Source of the DNA: Falsigemmobacter intermedius
GTDB taxonomy: Bacteria > Pseudomonadota > Alphaproteobacteria > Rhodobacterales > Rhodobacteraceae
Assembly: GCF_004054105.1 (NCBI RefSeq)
Contig: NZ_SBLC01000001.1
Location: forward strand, 1-64,000
Reading direction: 5' to 3'
DNA: 64,000 bases
Below the pieces are notes generated by a model. The model did not search any database. It saw only the letters and a list, made by a program, of their open reading frames with translations, and was not told where the DNA came from. Numbering within the stretch: the first letter of the stretch is position 1; the number at the start of each line of letters is the position of its first letter. The position numbers and the translations under genes are program-made. Of the stretch, positions 1 through 8,299 are shown in pieces.

Positions 1-361
1 GATTATGACGATCCCACCTTGGCACAAAGATGCCGTCGGGGGGCGGTTACAACATCAGAGCCGGCTGCACCTCATTGTGAGATCATCAGTCTACGTCTAA
101 CAGACTCATCACCGTTGAGATGACCTGGACAAAAGGGCTCGGACGCCCCTACCGTACGTTAAGCTGTTTGGCCCTAACCTCCCCTCCAAACTCTAACGTG
201 CTGGAGTAAGCGGAGTGCCCCCTTAAGTTGCTCGTTCGATCAACGAGAATGACAACTGGTAGTGCGATAGGTCGTCGAAGAAACTGATGCCGAGGCGGCG
301 CCTATCAGTATGTGAACGTGCACGGTAGTTTTGGGTAGTTTGTGATAAGGGTCTTAATGAG
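1..361. other. gene-poor region, probable end of an integrated element
   Basis: No complete gene can be supported here. One + strand frame is open from the left edge (base 2) to a TAA at 98-100 and could be the last 32 residues of a protein; I do not recognise it. The rest has stops in all frames and visibly less GC-biased sequence than the coding DNA to the right. A small inverted repeat, CTCGTT/AACGAG, sits at 231-247. Because the stretch ends exactly where a tRNA 3' half begins, I infer it is the distal end of a genomic island or prophage remnant; the integrase is not in the window. Confidence 0.45.
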
Positions 362-363
362 CA

Positions 364-413
364 GCCCCCTCCTAAGGGGCAGGTTGGTGGTTCGAATCCA
401 CTCGGGGTCACCA
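364..413 (+). tRNA. 3' half of tRNA-Arg(CCT), probable attachment-site duplicate
   Basis: The anticodon arm is perfect (stem GCCCC/GGGGC at 364-368 and 376-380, loop CTCCTAA with anticodon CCT at 371-373). It is followed by a 5-nt variable loop (381-385), a T arm (386-402, loop TTCGAAT), the acceptor strand CGGGGTC (403-409), discriminator A and an encoded CCA (411-413). The matching 5' half is missing: nothing resembling GACCCCG or a D arm lies in the 35-45 bases upstream. A tRNA cut at the 5' side of the anticodon stem is the classic duplicated att core left by a tyrosine integrase. The complete tRNA-Arg gene should lie left of the window at the other end of the element. Confidence 0.7.
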
Positions 414-505
414 TCCTTTCCCGACTTTCCTCCGCAATTCTTTGACAAAGCTCTCCGACAGGCGCAGCCTTTCGGAATTGGCTGTCAGACAGGGGAGGAC
501 AGGCG

Positions 506-1327
506 GTGGAGCAGACCCTGGCGATCATTGACCAGCGCAGCGGCGGGCGGCGGGTGGAACTGGGGCTGATCCTCGGCTCAGGTTTAGGCCATCTGGCAGA
601 GGCCGCAGAGGGTGTGGCGATTCCCTATTCGAGCCTTCCGGGGTTTCCGGCAACCGGTGTCTCGGGGCATGTGCCGCGGCTGGTGATCGGAGACTTGGAG
701 GGGGTATCGGTCGCGATCTTCGGCGGACGGGCGCATTACTATGAAGAGGGCCGCGCCAATATCATGCGCCGTCCGCTGGAGGTGCTGAAGGCGCTTGGCG
801 CGGATCGGGTGATCCTGACCAATGCCGCAGGCTCGCTGCGCGGGGATATTCCTCCGGGCGGGCTGATGCTGATTGAAGATCACATCAACCTGAAGGGACG
901 CTCGCCGCTGATCGGCGAGGAATCAGAGGCGCGGTTTGTGAATATGGTTGATGCCTATGACCCCGGTCTGCGCCGCGATCTGAAACGCGCCGCAAATGCG
1001 GTGGGCGTGGCGCTTCCGGAGGGGGTTTACTGCTGGTTTTCGGGGCCGAATTTTGAAACCCCGGCGGAAATCCGGGCAGCGAAAATCCTTGGCTCGGACG
1101 CCGTGGGGATGTCGACGGTGCCGGAGGTGATCCTGGCGCGGTTTCTGGGGCTGAAGGTGGGGGCGGTTTCGGTCATCACCAATATGGGCGCGGGGCTTGA
1201 TGCCAGTGAGGTCATTTCACATGAGCAGACGAAAGCCGTGGCCCCGCAGGGGGGCGCACGGCTGGAAAAGGTGCTTCGCGAATATCTGCGCGGGCTCAGC
1301 GGTTCGAGAGGCGGCGGCGGTGAGTGA
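506..1327 (+). CDS. purine nucleoside phosphorylase
   Basis: This cytoplasmic enzyme phosphorolyses purine (deoxy)nucleosides to the base and (deoxy)ribose-1-phosphate in purine salvage. The 273-residue protein is full length for the trimeric PNP family. Visible motifs are GSGLG at 24-28 and GRAHYYE at 74-80, TNAAGSL at 105-111, GPNFETPAEIR at 180-190, GMSTVPE at 201-207 and TNMGAG at 225-230; the last three form the base and ribose pocket. The start is GTG, chosen because GGGGAGG lies 7-8 bases upstream and no in-frame ATG fits. It converges with the NlpC/P60 gene, and the two reading frames overlap by 32 bp at their 3' ends. I assign PNP rather than MTA phosphorylase on the overall motif set. 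Confidence 0.9.
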   Translation: MEQTLAIIDQRSGGRRVELGLILGSGLGHLAEAAEGVAIPYSSLPGFPATGVSGHVPRLVIGDLEGVSVAIFGGRAHYYEEGRANIMRRPLEVLKALGADRVILTNAAGSLRGDIPPGGLMLIEDHINLKGRSPLIGEESEARFVNMVDAYDPGLRRDLKRAANAVGVALPEGVYCWFSGPNFETPAEIRAAKILGSDAVGMSTVPEVILARFLGLKVGAVSVITNMGAGLDASEVISHEQTKAVAPQGGARLEKVLREYLRGLSGSRGGGGE

Positions 1328-2120
1328 TCGGGCCGTAGCCCTCTGCCAGGATGCGGGCCTCAGCCGCAGAGAGTTTTTCGCGCACACAGCCCATATAGGC
1401 GGCGGTGGCATGGATGATCTCATCAGGGCCTGAGACCAGCGCGACATGGCCTTTCCAGAAGACCAGATCACCGGGGCGCAGATCCTGAGGGGCGACCTCT
1501 GTGCCTGCCATGGCCTGCAGATCGCTGTCGCCCGGACAGGGGGTGCCGCAGGCCAGCATGGCCGCCTGGGCAAGACCCGAGCAGTCGATGCCCCCGCGGC
1601 TGTTGCCGCCCCAGAGATAGGGGGTGCCAAGGAAGCTTTCGGCCACTTTCACCGGATCTGAGGCAAGGGTCTCCACCGGTTCCAGATGGGCGAGGGGCAC
1701 ATAGCCTTCCGGCGTGCGGGCGAATTTGCCCTCTTCTTCCAGCACCTCGACCAGGGCCGCAAAAGGCAGCGCCACCAGATCGCGGGCCTGGACCTTCGGG
1801 CCTTCATAAAGCTGGCTGAAGCCGGTTTTCACCCGGTGGGTGACCGGATGATCGGGGCCGAGTGCCGCCTCGGGCAGCCAGCCACAGAAGCCATCTTTAT
1901 CGGCCATCACAAAGGCCAGCCCGTCCTGGTGATCGATCACCAACACGCGCTCTCCGTAAAGCACCTGGCGGTCGCGGTCACCGCCGGGCGTTTTGAGAAG
2001 ATCGGTCACCCCGGCGATCAGCCGGGCGGGGTGGCCCTCGGTAAAGGCCTGGGCCTCTACTTTGCCAAGCAGCGAGATATGGGCTTTGGTGCCGGAAAAC
2101 GGCGTCAGACGGCGGTCCAC
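1296..2120 (-). CDS. NlpC/P60 family peptidoglycan hydrolase with SH3-like domains
   Basis: A 274-residue cysteine peptidase of the C40 type, predicted to cut gamma-D-Glu-diamino-acid bonds in peptidoglycan or recycled muropeptides. Residues about 20-150 look like tandem bacterial SH3 domains. The catalytic domain carries C180 in the GIDCSGL motif, H225 in GHVAL and a third polar residue at H237. No signal peptide is visible, so it may act in the cytoplasm on turnover peptides or be exported another way. It starts 3 bp after the leucyl aminopeptidase stop, so the two are co-transcribed, consistent with peptide turnover. Its 3' end overlaps the convergent PNP gene. Confidence 0.85.
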   Translation of the reverse strand: MDRRLTPFSGTKAHISLLGKVEAQAFTEGHPARLIAGVTDLLKTPGGDRDRQVLYGERVLVIDHQDGLAFVMADKDGFCGWLPEAALGPDHPVTHRVKTGFSQLYEGPKVQARDLVALPFAALVEVLEEEGKFARTPEGYVPLAHLEPVETLASDPVKVAESFLGTPYLWGGNSRGGIDCSGLAQAAMLACGTPCPGDSDLQAMAGTEVAPQDLRPGDLVFWKGHVALVSGPDEIIHATAAYMGCVREKLSAAEARILAEGYGPITHRRRLSNR

Positions 2121-2123
2121 TGG

Positions 2124-3515
2124 TCAGACTTTCACAAGGTCAGGAAGAGCTTCGAAAAGCGCACGCGCGCCCTGGCCGATGCCGCCTTTCGGGCGGGCGG
2201 GCGCGTCAGAGGGCTGATGGCAGAAGATGTCGAAATGCGCATAACGTGCCTCGCCCGCGAAGCGGCGCAGAAAGAGGGCCGCGGTAATCGAGCCCGCCAT
2301 GCCGCCCGAGGGCGCATTGTCGAGATCGGCGATGCCAGGCTCAATCATCGGCTCATAGGCGTCCCAGAAGGGCATCTGCCAGAGCGGGTCGCGCACCTTT
2401 TGTGCCGCAGCTGACAGGGTTGCGGCCAGATCGGCGCAATCGGTGTAGAAGGGCGGCAGATCGGGGCCAAGCGCCACCCGCGCAGCCCCCGTCAGCGTCG
2501 CCATGGAGATCAGCAGATCAGGGCTTTCCTCGACCGCGAGCGCGAGTGCATCGGCCAGCACCAGGCGACCCTCAGCATCGGTGTTGTTCACCTCAACGGT
2601 CAGCCCGTTGCGGGCGGTCAGGATATCACGCGGGCGGAAGCTGTTGCCAGAGACCGCATTTTCCACCGCCGGGACCAGAACGCGCAGGCGGATCTTCAGG
2701 CCTGCGCCCATGATCATCTGCGCCAGCCCCATGACAGTGGCCGCACCGCCCATGTCCTTTTTCATGTTCAGCATGCCCGACGAGGGCTTCAGATCCAGCC
2801 CGCCGGTGTCAAAGCAGACGCCCTTGCCGACCAGGGTGACCTGCGGCCCCTCTGCCCCCCAGCGAAGGTCAAGAAGGCGCGGCGCGCGCGGGCTCGCGCG
2901 GCCAACGGCATGAATCATCGGAAAATTCTGCGCCAGAAGATCATCGCCGCGGATCACAGTCACATCCGCTCCATGGGCGAAAGCGAGGGCGCGGAAAGCG
3001 GCCTCCAGCTCATCGGGGCCCATGTCTGAGGCGGGGGTGTTGATCAGATCGCGGGTCAGCACCTCAGCATTGGCGATGAGTTCGAGGCGGGCGGCCTCGG
3101 TGCCTTCCGGGGCCACAAGCTGCGCCGCCGGGCGCTTTGCACTGCGGTAGCGGTCAAAGCGGTAGCCCGCCAGCAGCCAGCCAAGCGCCGCTTCATCGCG
3201 GGCCTCAGCGCTCAGCTCACCCTCAAGCCGCCAGGCCCCCTCGGGCAGGCGGGCGGCGGCGCGGGCAACGGCAAAGCGGCTGCGGGCGCGGCTGCGCGCA
3301 TCCCCCAGACCCAGAACCGCACCGCTGATCTGCCCGCCTTCAGCGGGCAACAGCACCGGATCACCGGAGCCGCCGGTGAAGTTCTGCGCGGAGAGCCAGG
3401 CCTGGACCCCCTCGGGCTGACGGGCCAGAAACTCTGCAAACCCTTCGGGCGTCACAAGAAAAAGCGGACGCGCCGGGGTTCCGGCAGGGGCAAAGCTGAG
3501 ACGGTTTTCGGCCAT
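2124..3515 (-). CDS. leucyl aminopeptidase (M17 family)
   Basis: A cytoplasmic two-metal aminopeptidase that removes N-terminal residues, preferentially leucine, in peptide turnover. The 463-residue length is typical. The C-terminal catalytic domain shows VGKGVCFDTGG (about 229-239) with the metal-binding Asp and catalytic Lys, DLKPS just after, and the family signature NTDAEGRL at 311-318. The N-terminal about 150 residues are the variable macro-like domain of M17 enzymes. It leads an operon with the NlpC/P60 hydrolase, which begins 3 bp downstream. The small upstream gene on the same strand ends 59 bp away and may share the transcript. Confidence 0.92.
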   Translation of the reverse strand: MAENRLSFAPAGTPARPLFLVTPEGFAEFLARQPEGVQAWLSAQNFTGGSGDPVLLPAEGGQISGAVLGLGDARSRARSRFAVARAAARLPEGAWRLEGELSAEARDEAALGWLLAGYRFDRYRSAKRPAAQLVAPEGTEAARLELIANAEVLTRDLINTPASDMGPDELEAAFRALAFAHGADVTVIRGDDLLAQNFPMIHAVGRASPRAPRLLDLRWGAEGPQVTLVGKGVCFDTGGLDLKPSSGMLNMKKDMGGAATVMGLAQMIMGAGLKIRLRVLVPAVENAVSGNSFRPRDILTARNGLTVEVNNTDAEGRLVLADALALAVEESPDLLISMATLTGAARVALGPDLPPFYTDCADLAATLSAAAQKVRDPLWQMPFWDAYEPMIEPGIADLDNAPSGGMAGSITAALFLRRFAGEARYAHFDIFCHQPSDAPARPKGGIGQGARALFEALPDLVKV

Positions 3516-3574
3516 GAGAGGACTCCGGTTGCAGGCCCGCCCAGAGTGAGCCGATTGGCGATGGGCTGCAAGCC

Positions 3575-3934
3575 TCAGTCGTGCCAGTCAGAGGCCTGAT
3601 CGAGCAGCCGCGACAATCGCGCCCAGGTGGAGGAAAGCGCCGTTGCATCCCGCAGCTGCAGGCAGTGCCGCACATCCGCCGCGACCCTTGCAATCAGCGG
3701 CAGCCCCAGATCCGGCGCAAGCCGCATCACCCGCCTGAGCCCGGCATCAAAGCCGCGAAAATCCTCACGCAGCCAGCAGCGCAGCAGCGCCCGCGCCAAT
3801 GCCTGCAGTTCTTCATATCCGTCCGGAAAGGCATTGCGCACAATTTCCGCCGGACCTGCCCAGACGGGATCGGGCAAAAGCCGCTCCCGCATCCTGAGCC
3901 GGATAATTTCTCCGCCCGCCACAGTCACACCCAC
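3575..3934 (-). CDS. conserved hypothetical protein, 119 aa
   Basis: I do not recognise a family. The protein is helical by composition, rich in Leu, Arg and Ala, with no signal peptide, membrane segment or cysteine pair, so a cytoplasmic location is likely. The start is uncertain: GTG at 3934 gives the longest frame, while ATG at 3892 (residue 15) gives 105 residues; neither has a good ribosome binding site. It sits 59 bp upstream of the leucyl aminopeptidase on the same strand and is divergent from the carbonic anhydrase gene, 126 bp away. It is accepted as a gene because it fills an otherwise empty interval with sustained coding character. Confidence 0.55.
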   Translation of the reverse strand: MGVTVAGGEIIRLRMRERLLPDPVWAGPAEIVRNAFPDGYEELQALARALLRCWLREDFRGFDAGLRRVMRLAPDLGLPLIARVAADVRHCLQLRDATALSSTWARLSRLLDQASDWHD

Positions 3935-4060
3935 GTGTTTTCACCATCACCCGTGACAGTCTGCCGCTGGAAAGTTGAAGGAATGATGAGGCCCCGGCCC
4001 AAAAATCTCTCGAATTTTTCGGGCTGCGGCAGTATCTGAGGGGCATCAAGAGGATCTCAG

Positions 4061-4705
4061 ATGACAGCGAAACTGCTTCCGACCTATCTCGTCCAGCGTT
4101 TCCATGGCTGGCGCGCCACCGCCTGGCAGGACAATAAGGCCTGGTACAAGCGTCTGGCGACGGGGGGACAACACCCCAGAGCCATGGTCATTTCCTGCTG
4201 CGACAGCCGTGTGCATGTCACCTCGATTTTCGGTGCCGATGAAGGTGAATTTTTCATCCACCGCAATATCGCAGCCCTGGTGCCGCCCTTCACGGATGAC
4301 GGCAACCACCACGGCACATCTGCGGCGCTGGAATATGCCGTCACCGCGCTGAAAGTGGCGCATGTTGTGGTTCTGGCGCATTCGAACTGCGGCGGTGTCA
4401 AAGGCTGCCACGACATGTGCTCAGGCCATGCCCCGGCGCTTGAAGAAAAATCGAGCTTCGTCGGCCGCTGGATGGATATTCTGCGCCCCGGCTATGAGCG
4501 CGTGATCCATCTGCCCCAGGACGAACAGGTCGATGCCCTGGAAAAGCAGGCCGTTCTGGTCAGCCTTGAAAACCTGATGTCCTTCCCCTTCGTGCGCGCC
4601 GCCGTCGAAGCCGAAGAACTGACGCTTCACGGCCTCTGGACCTCGATCGGTGAAGGCTCGCTTGAGCAATACGACGCCGAGCGCGGCCTCTTCGTTCCGG
4701 TCTGA
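4061..4705 (+). CDS. beta-class carbonic anhydrase
   Basis: It interconverts CO2 and bicarbonate in the cytoplasm, supplying bicarbonate for carboxylations and pH balance. The 214-residue length is normal. The zinc site is complete: C47 in the CDSRV motif with the D48/R50 dyad, H107 and C110 in AHSNCGG. The ATG at 4061 follows an AAGAGGATCTC ribosome binding site. The gene is monocistronic, ending 28 bp before a strong intrinsic terminator at 4734-4760. The next gene starts beyond that terminator, so the pair is unlikely to be an operon. Confidence 0.95.
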   Translation: MTAKLLPTYLVQRFHGWRATAWQDNKAWYKRLATGGQHPRAMVISCCDSRVHVTSIFGADEGEFFIHRNIAALVPPFTDDGNHHGTSAALEYAVTALKVAHVVVLAHSNCGGVKGCHDMCSGHAPALEEKSSFVGRWMDILRPGYERVIHLPQDEQVDALEKQAVLVSLENLMSFPFVRAAVEAEELTLHGLWTSIGEGSLEQYDAERGLFVPV

Positions 4706-4733
4706 GCCCCTGGGTTTTGACAGAGCTGTGAAC

Positions 4734-4760
4734 AAAAGCCCCTTCGCAGAAGGGGCTTTT
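4734..4760 (+). terminator. intrinsic terminator of the carbonic anhydrase gene
   Basis: A perfect 12-bp stem, AAAAGCCCCTTC paired with GAAGGGGCTTTT, encloses a 3-nt loop (GCA). The arm ends in a run of T, so it can act in both directions. Confidence 0.85.
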
Positions 4761-4820
4761 GCATGTCAGACTGCCGCGCGGTGCGTCTCAGCACAGGATT
4801 TACGCGTGGAGTTCAGGCCT

Positions 4821-5261
4821 ATGAAATCACTTACCCGGATCTCCGCCCTCAGCCTTGTGCTGCTGGCGCTTCCTGCTTTTGCCAAAGACGGCGTTACCAA
4901 TCCGGCGGTCAAAGCACGGATGGACACGATGCAGGTGATCCGCGGCAGCATGGCAACGCTGGGCGATATGGCCTCGGGCAAGACCACCTTCGACGCCGCC
5001 CGCGCCACCGAGGCCAGGTCCGCCATGGCCGGCGCCGCAGCGCAGATCGTGCCAGGCTTTCAGGCACCCGAGACCGATCCCGTTGCTGAAGCCGCCCCCG
5101 CGATCTGGGAGACCTTTGACGATTTCAGCGCGAAGGCTGAAAATCTGGTGACGGCGGCGGAAGCGCTGAACACCGCCTCCCTCGACGGGCTGAAAAGCAC
5201 TCTTGGCCCGGTCGCTGCGAGTTGCAAATCCTGCCACGAAGGCTACCGCCTGAGCAAATGA
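4821..5261 (+). CDS. cytochrome c' (class II c-type cytochrome)
   Basis: A 146-residue periplasmic four-helix-bundle haem protein. An N-terminal signal peptide (KSLTR, hydrophobic core, cleavage after AFA at about residue 21) directs export. The haem is attached by C135-K-S-C138-H139 near the C terminus, the class II layout, with H139 as proximal ligand. Family members bind NO and protect against nitrosative stress or have unresolved redox roles. The ATG at 4821 was chosen over longer frames because it gives a proper signal peptide, has GGAG upstream and lies after the preceding terminator. A GC-rich hairpin follows the stop. Confidence 0.9.
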   Translation: MKSLTRISALSLVLLALPAFAKDGVTNPAVKARMDTMQVIRGSMATLGDMASGKTTFDAARATEARSAMAGAAAQIVPGFQAPETDPVAEAAPAIWETFDDFSAKAENLVTAAEALNTASLDGLKSTLGPVAASCKSCHEGYRLSK

Positions 5262-5269
5262 ACCCGTCC

Positions 5270-5291
5270 GCAGGCCCCGCGAGGGGCCTGC
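5270..5291. terminator. GC-rich hairpin after the cytochrome c' gene
   Basis: A perfect 9-bp stem, GCAGGCCCC with GGGGCCTGC, closes a GCGA tetraloop. No T run follows on either strand, so it may be a 3' stabiliser or a weak, factor-assisted terminator between convergent genes. Confidence 0.5.
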
Positions 5292-5302
5292 CGCGCCGGG
5301 GA

Positions 5303-5587
5303 TCAGCCGCAGTAAACGCGGGTGATGGTGCCCCGTTTATCATGTTCGATGTTCAGGCGATCATGACGCAGATCCATCGTCATCACCGAACCGGGTGCCA
5401 GCACCCGCACCGGGCTTTTGACGGCTGAGACGTCAAGGCGGCTCAGCGGTGTGCCCACCAGCCCGCCGTATCCCGCCGCGCCGCAGTCATCGAGCTTCAG
5501 CGGCCCCGGCGTGGCGACCTGCTGTTCCAGACAGCCCGGAAGCGCCAGAAGAGCCACGATCGGCAGCACTTTCAGTTTCCTCAGCAA
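5303..5587 (-). CDS. I78-family peptidase inhibitor lipoprotein
   Basis: A 94-residue exported protein. The N terminus has a lipoprotein signal with lipobox LPGC (Cys19), so it is probably anchored in a membrane facing the periplasm. The C-terminal 60 residues match the small I78 inhibitor family: a Cys-Gly-Ala start, then the conserved block with DRLNIEHD and GTITRVYCG at the C terminus. Family members such as Aspergillus elastase inhibitor block serine proteases; the target here is unknown. The gene is convergent with cytochrome c' and divergent from adhI. Confidence 0.72.
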   Translation of the reverse strand: MLRKLKVLPIVALLALPGCLEQQVATPGPLKLDDCGAAGYGGLVGTPLSRLDVSAVKSPVRVLAPGSVMTMDLRHDRLNIEHDKRGTITRVYCG

Positions 5588-5721
5588 TTTCCACCCTCCT
5601 GTGTTGCATCGCGCTGCGGTTCCGGAGCAATACCCCGGCAGGCTGCAGGTCAGACTGCCACGGGTTTTCCCGTCTGTCTCCCCTGCCCGTTCAATTTTGT
5701 TGTTTCTGAAGGAGTGAACCC

Positions 5722-6855
5722 ATGATCCGCACCCGCGCCGCCGTTGCCGTGGCCCCCGGCAAACCCCTTGAGATCATGGAGGTAAACCTTGAGCGCCCGA
5801 AGAAGGGCGAGGTTCTGGTTGAGATTAAAGCCACCGGCATCTGCCACACCGATGAATTCACCCTCTCGGGCGCAGACCCGGAAGGCATCTTCCCGGCGAT
5901 CCTTGGCCATGAAGGCGCGGGCGTTGTCATCGAAGTCGGCGAAGGCGTCACCACGCTGAAGCCGGGCGATCACGTGATCCCGCTTTACACGCCCGAGTGC
6001 CGCGAATGCCCCTCGTGCCTGTCACGCAAGACCAACCTCTGCACTTCGATCCGCTCAACCCAGGGGCAGGGTCTGCTGCCCGACGGCACCACCCGTTTCT
6101 CGATGCTCGACGGCACGCCGATCCATCACTACATGGGCTGCTCGACCTTCGCGAACCACACCGTGGTGCCTGAAATCGCGCTGGCGAAGATCCGCGACGA
6201 CGCGCCCTTCGACAAAGTCTGCTATGTGGGTTGCGGCGTCACCACCGGCATCGGCGCGGTGCTGAACACCGCCAAGGTGGAAATCGGTGCGAAGGCGGTG
6301 GTCTTTGGTCTGGGCGGAATTGGCCTGAACGTCATTCAGGGCCTGAAAATGGCCGGGGCTGATATGATCATCGGCGTCGATCTGAACGACAGCAAGGAAG
6401 ACTGGGGCCGCAAGTTCGGCATGACCCATTTCGTGAACCCGAAGAAGATCGAGGGCTCAATCGTCCAGCATATCGTTGAGATGACCAAAACCCCCTTCGA
6501 TCAGATCGGCGGCGCGGATTACTCTTTTGACTGCACCGGCAACGTCCAGGTGATGCGCGATGCGCTGGAGTGCACCCATCGTGGCTGGGGCCAGTCCATC
6601 GTGATCGGCGTGGCCCCTGCGGGAGCGGAAATCCAGACCCGTCCGTTCCAGCTTGTGACGGGTCGCGTCTGGAAAGGCACCGCTTTTGGCGGCGCGCGCG
6701 GCCGCACCGATGTTCCGGGAATCGTCGACTGGTATATGGACGGCAAAATCGAGATCGACTCGATGATCACCCATACCCTGCCGCTTGAGCGCATCAACGA
6801 GGCCTTCGATCTGATGCACAAAGGCGAATCGATCCGCGCCGTGGTCGTCTATTGA
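5722..6855 (+). CDS. adhI: S-(hydroxymethyl)glutathione dehydrogenase (class III alcohol dehydrogenase)
   Basis: It oxidises S-hydroxymethylglutathione, formed from formaldehyde and glutathione, with NAD in formaldehyde detoxification; the same family reduces S-nitrosoglutathione. All catalytic zinc ligands (C41, H63, C171) and structural zinc ligands (C93, C96, C99, C107) are visible. R111 corresponds to the class III arginine that binds the hydroxymethylglutathione carboxylate, and the nucleotide-binding motif GLGGIG lies near 196-201. The 377-residue length is exact for the class. The ATG has AAGGAG upstream. No S-formylglutathione hydrolase gene is adjacent, unlike in Paracoccus. A terminator follows. 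Confidence 0.95.
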   Translation: MIRTRAAVAVAPGKPLEIMEVNLERPKKGEVLVEIKATGICHTDEFTLSGADPEGIFPAILGHEGAGVVIEVGEGVTTLKPGDHVIPLYTPECRECPSCLSRKTNLCTSIRSTQGQGLLPDGTTRFSMLDGTPIHHYMGCSTFANHTVVPEIALAKIRDDAPFDKVCYVGCGVTTGIGAVLNTAKVEIGAKAVVFGLGGIGLNVIQGLKMAGADMIIGVDLNDSKEDWGRKFGMTHFVNPKKIEGSIVQHIVEMTKTPFDQIGGADYSFDCTGNVQVMRDALECTHRGWGQSIVIGVAPAGAEIQTRPFQLVTGRVWKGTAFGGARGRTDVPGIVDWYMDGKIEIDSMITHTLPLERINEAFDLMHKGESIRAVVVY

Positions 6856-6865
6856 TCCGACCACT

Positions 6866-6896
6866 CTGAGAGGTCCCCGCGGCCTCTCAGTTTTTT
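6866..6896 (+). terminator. intrinsic terminator of adhI
   Basis: The 8-bp stem CTGAGAGG/CCTCTCAG (6866-6873 with 6883-6890) is followed by TTTTTT, 11 bp after the stop codon. Confidence 0.85.
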
Positions 6897-6960
6897 CGGA
6901 ACCGTCAGGGTGGGGTGCGGCGTTACCCCTGCGATTGAATGAAACTGCAGGAGAGCTGTC

Positions 6961-7143
6961 ATGACCCGTGCCCTGACCGGCGTATTTTGCGCGATGACCC
7001 TCGCGCTCGCGGCCTGCGGGCCCAACACCGCCACCCGTGCCACCACCGGCGCTGCGACCGGCGCTGTGATTGCAGGCCCTGTGGGCGCGGTCGCGGGTGC
7101 AGCCCTGGGCGGAACCGGTGCGGTGCGCGTGCGCAACCCGTAA
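6961..7143 (+). CDS. small glycine-zipper lipoprotein, 60 aa
   Basis: A 60-residue protein with a lipoprotein-type signal (hydrophobic core ending LAAC, Cys19). It is followed by one membrane-compatible segment built of G/A-xxx-G repeats (about residues 27-52), i.e. a glycine zipper. Such zippers pack against each other in outer-membrane or envelope lipoproteins related to the YMGG/OmpA-like group. GGAGAG lies 9 bases before the ATG. It stands alone between two terminators, so it has its own promoter. The specific role is unknown. Confidence 0.7.
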   Translation: MTRALTGVFCAMTLALAACGPNTATRATTGAATGAVIAGPVGAVAGAALGGTGAVRVRNP

Positions 7144-7185
7144 GCCGCACTCCATAAGCCTTTGCGCTTCAGCCTTTCGCAATGC

Positions 7186-7213
7186 AAAAAGCCGGGATCT
7201 CTCCCGGCTTTTT
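7186..7213. terminator. bidirectional terminator between the glycine-zipper gene and hisC
   Basis: A perfect 12-bp stem, AAAAAGCCGGGA with TCCCGGCTTTTT, has loop TCTC. A and T runs on both sides make it functional for both convergent genes. Confidence 0.85.
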
Positions 7214-7233
7214 CTTTTGGCTATCACGCTGCC

Positions 7234-8295
7234 TCAGGCCGCCAGAATCTCACCCATCGCGGTGACCAGTGCCTGGCATTCTTCTGCCGTGCCCACTGAA
7301 ATCCGCAGCCAGTTGCGGATCTTTTCCGAGCGGAAGTGGCGCACCAGAATGCCCCGCGCCCGCAGTTCAGCCAGCAGATCCGCCGCATCGCGCCCCGGAT
7401 GTGAGGCGAAGATGAAATTCGTCTGCGAGGGCAGCACCTTAAACCCAAGCTCCCGCAGCCCCGCACTCATCGCGTCACGATCCGCCATGACCCTGGCCCG
7501 GGTCTCATCAAACCAGGCGCGGTCCTCAAGCGCCGCTGCGGCCCCGGCCAGCGCCGGACGCCCCAGGGGATAGCTGTTAAAGCTGTCCTTAATCCGCACC
7601 AGACCCTCAATCAGATGCGGCTGGCCAAGCGCAAAGCCCACGCGCAGCCCGGCCAGACTGCGCGATTTCGACAGCGTCTGCACCACCAGCAGATTGTCGT
7701 ATTTCGCAATCAGCGAAGCCGCGGAGTCGGCCCCGAAATCCACATAGGCCTCATCGACCAGCACCACGACATCCGGGTGCTGGCGCAGCAGACGCTCCAC
7801 CTCAATCAGCGGCAGCGCGATCCCGGTCGGCGCATTGGGATTGGCAAGGATCACCCCGCCGCACTCGCCGGTGTAATCCGCGATATGGATGTTGAAATCC
7901 GCATCCGTCGCCACCCGGCGATAGGGAATGCCATGCAGATCACACCAGACCGGATAGAAGCTATAGGTCACATCCGCAAAAAGCACCGGCCCTTTGTCGC
8001 GGAAAAACGCCGCAAAGGCATGGCCCAGAACCTCATCCGAGCCATTTCCCGCAAAGACGTGATCCGCACTCAGGCCAAAGGCCCCGCCAATCACCCGACG
8101 CAGATCTGCCGCCACCGGATCGGGATAAAGCCTGAGCGCATCGCCCCCCGCCCCAGCCATGGCCGCCAGGGCTTTGGGCGAGGGACCATACGGGTTTTCG
8201 TTGGTATTGAGCTTGATAAAGCTCTGACCTTTGGGCTGTTCCCCCGGCACATAGGGCTCAAGTGCGTGAACGGCTGGGCTCCAGAAACGGCTCAT
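7234..8295 (-). CDS. hisC: histidinol-phosphate aminotransferase
   Basis: A PLP enzyme of histidine biosynthesis that converts imidazole-acetol phosphate and glutamate to histidinol phosphate; relatives also act in Phe/Tyr synthesis. Motifs counted from the chosen start: NENPYG at 32-37, NPNAPTG at 152-158, DEAYVDF at 181-187 and the PLP lysine K210 in [12 protein letters not shown] chose ATG at 8295, not the upstream frame, because GGAG lies 9 bases before it, it starts 4 bp after the aroA stop, and the 353-residue product begins as family members do. Coupling with aroA suggests a role in aromatic amino acid supply as well. Confidence 0.92.
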   Translation of the reverse strand: MSRFWSPAVHALEPYVPGEQPKGQSFIKLNTNENPYGPSPKALAAMAGAGGDALRLYPDPVAADLRRVIGGAFGLSADHVFAGNGSDEVLGHAFAAFFRDKGPVLFADVTYSFYPVWCDLHGIPYRRVATDADFNIHIADYTGECGGVILANPNAPTGIALPLIEVERLLRQHPDVVVLVDEAYVDFGADSAASLIAKYDNLLVVQTLSKSRSLAGLRVGFALGQPHLIEGLVRIKDSFNSYPLGRPALAGAAAALEDRAWFDETRARVMADRDAMSAGLRELGFKVLPSQTNFIFASHPGRDAADLLAELRARGILVRHFRSEKIRNWLRISVGTAEECQALVTAMGEILAA

Positions 8296-8299
8296 CAGC

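Noticed and set aside
300-413. A complete tRNA-Arg gene
   Set aside because: No 5' acceptor strand or D arm could be found at the required spacing; only the half from the anticodon stem onward fits.
223-528. Minus-strand open frame across the tRNA fragment
   Set aside because: Its GFEPPTC-type peptide is the well-known false translation of tRNA T-arm sequence; it has no ribosome binding site and overlaps the PNP start.
4650-4820. N-terminal extension of cytochrome c' overlapping the carbonic anhydrase end
   Set aside because: It would read through a strong terminator and bury the signal peptide; ATG 4821 gives a proper exported protein.
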